From Pseudomonadota bacterium (GTDB lineage Bacteria; Pseudomonadota; Alphaproteobacteria; Sphingomonadales; Sphingomonadaceae), in assembly GCA_023413015.1 (NCBI GenBank), contig JAEZQR010000189.1, positions 1 through 6,260 of the forward strand: a stretch of DNA of 6,260 nt, in the 5' to 3' direction. The notes below the pieces were generated by a model, which saw only the letters and a list, made by a program, of their open reading frames with translations, did not search any database and had not been told where the DNA came from. The stretch's first letter is position 1. The number at the start of each line of letters is the position of its first letter. The translations under genes and the position numbers were made by a program. Positions 3,883-6,260 of the stretch are shown piece after piece.

Positions 3883-5463
3883 ATGCATGCCTTCTCGACG
3901 CTTCTCGACCGGCTGGTCTACACCCGCTCGCGTAACGCGAAGCTGCAGCTCATCGCCGACTATCTGAAGCGCACGCCCGATCCCGATCGCGGCTATGCGA
4001 TGGCGGCGCTCACCGGCGATCTCAACCTGCCGGCGGTCAAGCCGGCGCTGATCCGCGCGCTGGTCGAGGAGCGCGTCGATCCCGTGCTGTTCGGATTGAG
4101 CCGCGACTATGTCGGCGACTTCGCCGAAACCGTCTCGCTGCTCTGGGAAAAGCCGCTCGGGCTCGATGACGAGGATTTCGAGGACATCCGTCTGTCCGAG
4201 GTTGTCGAGCGGCTGGCGGTCCTTGGCCGTGCCGACGCGCCGCGCGTGCTCGCCGAGCTGCTCGACCGCATGGACAGCTCAGGCCGCTACGCGCTCCTCA
4301 AGCTCGCCACAGGCGAGCTGCGCATCGGCGTGTCGGCCCGGCTCGCCAAGACCGGCCTCGCGCAGGCGTTCGGGCTCGACGTCGATGCGGTCGAGGAGGT
4401 GTGGCACGGATTGAAGCCGCCGTACCGCCTGTTGTTCGACTGGGCGGAGGGCCGCGCCGAGCGACCGACGCACGCAACCGTCCCCGTCTTCCGCCCCTTC
4501 ATGCTGGCGCATCCGCTGGAAGAAGAAGCGATCGACCTCGCCGCCTACGCCGCCGAATGGAAGTGGGACGGCATCCGCGTCCAGCTCGTCCATGTCGCGG
4601 GCGAGACGCGCCTCTACAGCCGGGCCGGCGACGACATCACCAAGAGCTTCCCCGATGTCGCCGCCGACTTCCGCGTCCCCGGCGTGCTCGACGGCGAGCT
4701 TCTCGTCCGCGGTACCTTTCAAGGCGGCGAGGCGGCCTCGTTCAACGCGCTCCAGCAGCGCCTCAACCGCAAGGCGGTGTCGCCCAAGGCACTCGAGGAA
4801 TATCCCGCCTTCGTCCGCCTCTACGACATCCTGTTCGACGGCGAAGCGGACCTGCGCCCGCTGACCTGGGCGGAACGCCGCGCCCGCCTTGAAGCCTTCA
4901 TGGCCCGCCTGCCCGCCGACCGCTTCGACATCTCGCAGCTCATCGAAGGGAAAAGCTTCGACGACCTGATGGAGCTGCGCATGAACGCGCGCGACGCCTC
5001 GATCGAGGGGCTGATGCTCAAGCGCCGCGACAGCCCCTATGTCGCCGGCCGGCGCGTCGGTCTCTGGTACAAGTGGAAGCGCGACCCGTTGGTGGCCGAC
5101 TGCGTGATGATGTACGCACAGCGCGGGCACGGGAAGCGCTCGTCCTACTATTCCGACTATACCTTCGGCTGCTGGACCGAGGACGGCGAGTTGCTCCCCG
5201 TCGGCAAGGCCTACAGCGGCTTCACCGACGCCGAGCTGGTGATGCTCGACCGCTTCGTGCGCAACCACACCGTCAACCGCTTCGGCCCCGTCCGCGAGGT
5301 GGAAAAGACGCTCGTCCTCGAAGTCGCCTTCGACTCGATCCACGAATCGAAGCGCCACAAGTCGGGCCTCGCCATGCGCTTCCCCCGCATCGCCCGCATC
5401 CGCACCGACAAGCCGGCGCATGAGGCAGACACGATTGCAGGTCTCAGGAAGCTGGTGACTTGA
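3883..5463 (+). CDS. ATP-dependent DNA ligase, PP_1105-type
   Basis: This 526-residue ligase seals DNA nicks using ATP. An N-terminal DNA-binding domain (about 1-200) includes the LRIGVSARLAK segment (near 147-157) shared with the LIG1-type ligases. The nucleotidyltransferase domain follows, with motif I KWDG (adenylated lysine K227, R232 nearby), motif III LDGE (D270, E272), motif IIIa YDILFDG (314-320), motif IV EGLMLK (E375, K380) and motif V YKWKRD (396-401). A C-terminal OB-fold runs from about 405 to 526. All key residues are intact and the length is normal for the bacterial PP_1105-like family. No primase or nuclease domain of the LigD type is attached. The start at 3883 fits the family's N-terminus (FSTLLDRL...NAKLQLIADY), but no clear ribosome binding site precedes it and a 7-bp stem ends one base away. 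The exonuclease, DEXH helicase and metallophosphoesterase that usually accompany this family are not seen on either side. Confidence 0.93.
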   Translation: MHAFSTLLDRLVYTRSRNAKLQLIADYLKRTPDPDRGYAMAALTGDLNLPAVKPALIRALVEERVDPVLFGLSRDYVGDFAETVSLLWEKPLGLDDEDFEDIRLSEVVERLAVLGRADAPRVLAELLDRMDSSGRYALLKLATGELRIGVSARLAKTGLAQAFGLDVDAVEEVWHGLKPPYRLLFDWAEGRAERPTHATVPVFRPFMLAHPLEEEAIDLAAYAAEWKWDGIRVQLVHVAGETRLYSRAGDDITKSFPDVAADFRVPGVLDGELLVRGTFQGGEAASFNALQQRLNRKAVSPKALEEYPAFVRLYDILFDGEADLRPLTWAERRARLEAFMARLPADRFDISQLIEGKSFDDLMELRMNARDASIEGLMLKRRDSPYVAGRRVGLWYKWKRDPLVADCVMMYAQRGHGKRSSYYSDYTFGCWTEDGELLPVGKAYSGFTDAELVMLDRFVRNHTVNRFGPVREVEKTLVLEVAFDSIHESKRHKSGLAMRFPRIARIRTDKPAHEADTIAGLRKLVT

Positions 5464-6260
5464 TCCCTAGCGCCGCCAACACTTCGACCGCCGCAGCAAC
5501 GCCCGTCTCATACGCCCCATGCGCGGTCGAGAAGTCGTGGTGCGAGCAGGCTTCGCCGGCGAAGAACAGCTTGTCGGCGACCGGCGCGACGAGCGTCTGG
5601 CGCATCGCGGCGCAGCCGGGCTCGGCGTAGGAATAGCTGCCGCCGATCCACGGCTGCGCCCGCCAGCGCGTCTCGGACAGCGGCGTCAGGCGCCTGGCGA
5701 AGCCGCTGCCGAACTGGCCGACCAGCTCGTCGACCGCGAAGGCGGTCGCCACGCCCGGCCCTGCCGCCTCGAGATCGTCGGCATGGCGGCCACCGAGGAA
5801 CGCCTCGATCAGCGGCCGGCCGAAGGGGCGCAGGTGATAGGCGCCGGTCGCCGAGGTGTCGGTGCGGCCGAACAGCTGCGAATCCTTCGGGAATTCCTCC
5901 GCGCCGTCCAGCGCCAGCACTACCTTGTTGGCAAGCCCGAGCGGCAGGCGCGACGCCGCCTCGACCTTGTCCGGCAACCCCGGCACGAAGCGCAGCTGCT
6001 CGGCAGCGATAATCGGGGTCGGCACCGTTACCACCGCCGCCTTCGCCGCGATCGTGCCAGCCAGCGTCTCAATCCGCACGCCCGTGCCGCTCCAGTCGAT
6101 GGCACTTACCGGTGTGGCCAGCGTCACGTCGATCCCGGCGGCCTGCGCGGCGATCAGCGCGCCATAGCCTTCCACGCAGCGCCAGTTCACGCCGGTGTCG
6201 GCGTCCGAATAGGCGAGATAGTCGTGCGCCGAGATGCGGTCGTATTCGGCGCCGCTGATG
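5444..6260 (-). CDS. Flavin amine oxidase / FAD-dependent oxidoreductase, C-terminal part (partial)
   Basis: The reading frame stays open from the stop (5444-5446) to the window edge, giving 271 residues of the C-terminal part. The N-terminal Rossmann FAD-binding segment lies outside. A GTG at 6190 would give MNWRCVEGYG but is internal: the frame upstream continues with a family-like sequence (ISAHDYLAYSDADTGVNWR). Visible features are VEGYGALI, the substrate-domain strands, WIGGSYSYAEPG near the active site, and the closing FAD motif FFAGEACSHHDFSTAHGAYETG (its start at 5549-5566), which is characteristic of monoamine-oxidase-like flavoproteins. These enzymes oxidise C-N or C-C bonds and reduce oxygen to hydrogen peroxide. 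The substrate is not predictable from this part. No cytoplasmic or secretory assignment is possible without the N-terminus. Its end overlaps the ligase gene by 20 bases in convergent orientation. Confidence 0.87.
   Translation of the reverse strand, partial: ISGAEYDRISAHDYLAYSDADTGVNWRCVEGYGALIAAQAAGIDVTLATPVSAIDWSGTGVRIETLAGTIAAKAAVVTVPTPIIAAEQLRFVPGLPDKVEAASRLPLGLANKVVLALDGAEEFPKDSQLFGRTDTSATGAYHLRPFGRPLIEAFLGGRHADDLEAAGPGVATAFAVDELVGQFGSGFARRLTPLSETRWRAQPWIGGSYSYAEPGCAAMRQTLVAPVADKLFFAGEACSHHDFSTAHGAYETGVAAAVEVLAALGIKSPAS

Noticed and set aside
4279..5421. A 380-codon open frame on the minus strand inside the ligase gene.
   Set aside because: It is antisense to a fully intact ligase with all motifs, its translation shows no recognisable domain, and long antisense frames are usual in GC-rich codon-biased DNA.
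6188..6190. GTG at 6190 as the start of the amine oxidase gene.
   Set aside because: The frame stays open to the window edge with family-like sequence, and the essential N-terminal FAD-binding part would be missing, so the codon is internal.
1..6260. A defence island, mobile element or multi-gene novel system.
   Set aside because: No transposase, integrase, repeats, toxin-antitoxin pair, nuclease-helicase set or CRISPR array is visible; the genes belong to known families with uniform composition.

Overview
The window is GC-rich and densely coded, and it reads as an ordinary chromosomal segment of an alphaproteobacterium. A sphingomonad-like organism is my best guess, from the GC-rich third codon positions, the strong AAGGAG-type ribosome binding sites, a TTAACCAT (CtrA-like) motif and the gene families present. 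The sequence does not prove that placement. I see no insertion sequence, phage gene, CRISPR array, tRNA or rRNA.

Left part (1-1097): a possible last few codons of an upstream gene; a 62-residue, very acidic protein of unknown function (44-232); then a phytanoyl-CoA-dioxygenase-like Fe(II)/2-oxoglutarate oxygenase (306-1097). The gap before the oxygenase holds a near-palindrome containing a CtrA-like box.

Middle part (1104-2448): an SRPBCC/AHSA1-type protein (minus strand) and an ArsR-family repressor (plus strand) diverge from a 47-base region. A perfect 8+8 bp palindrome with a 4-base centre lies there. It overlaps the repressor's start codon and sits between a consensus -35 and a weak -10 of the SRPBCC gene, so the two genes look like one repressor-controlled module. 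Convergent with the repressor is a GAF-fold free methionine-(R)-sulfoxide reductase, which retains all three redox cysteines and the acidic active-site residues. The two stop codons share the tetranucleotide CTAG.

Right part (2523-6260): three plus-strand genes follow one another. They encode a secreted alpha/beta-hydrolase with an intact Ser-Asp-His triad, a secreted blue-copper (cupredoxin) protein, and a 526-residue ATP-dependent DNA ligase of the PP_1105 type. The ligase is usually described beside an exonuclease, a helicase and a phosphoesterase, none of which is visible here. The last gene, on the minus strand and cut by the window end, is a flavin amine-oxidase-type protein whose stop overlaps the ligase gene by 20 bases.

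Most of these genes look like independent housekeeping or stress functions (methionine sulfoxide repair, DNA end joining, copper redox protein). I found no convincing undescribed multi-gene system. The points most worth following are the ArsR/SRPBCC operator layout, the solitary ligase with a hairpin against its start codon, and the CtrA-like box.
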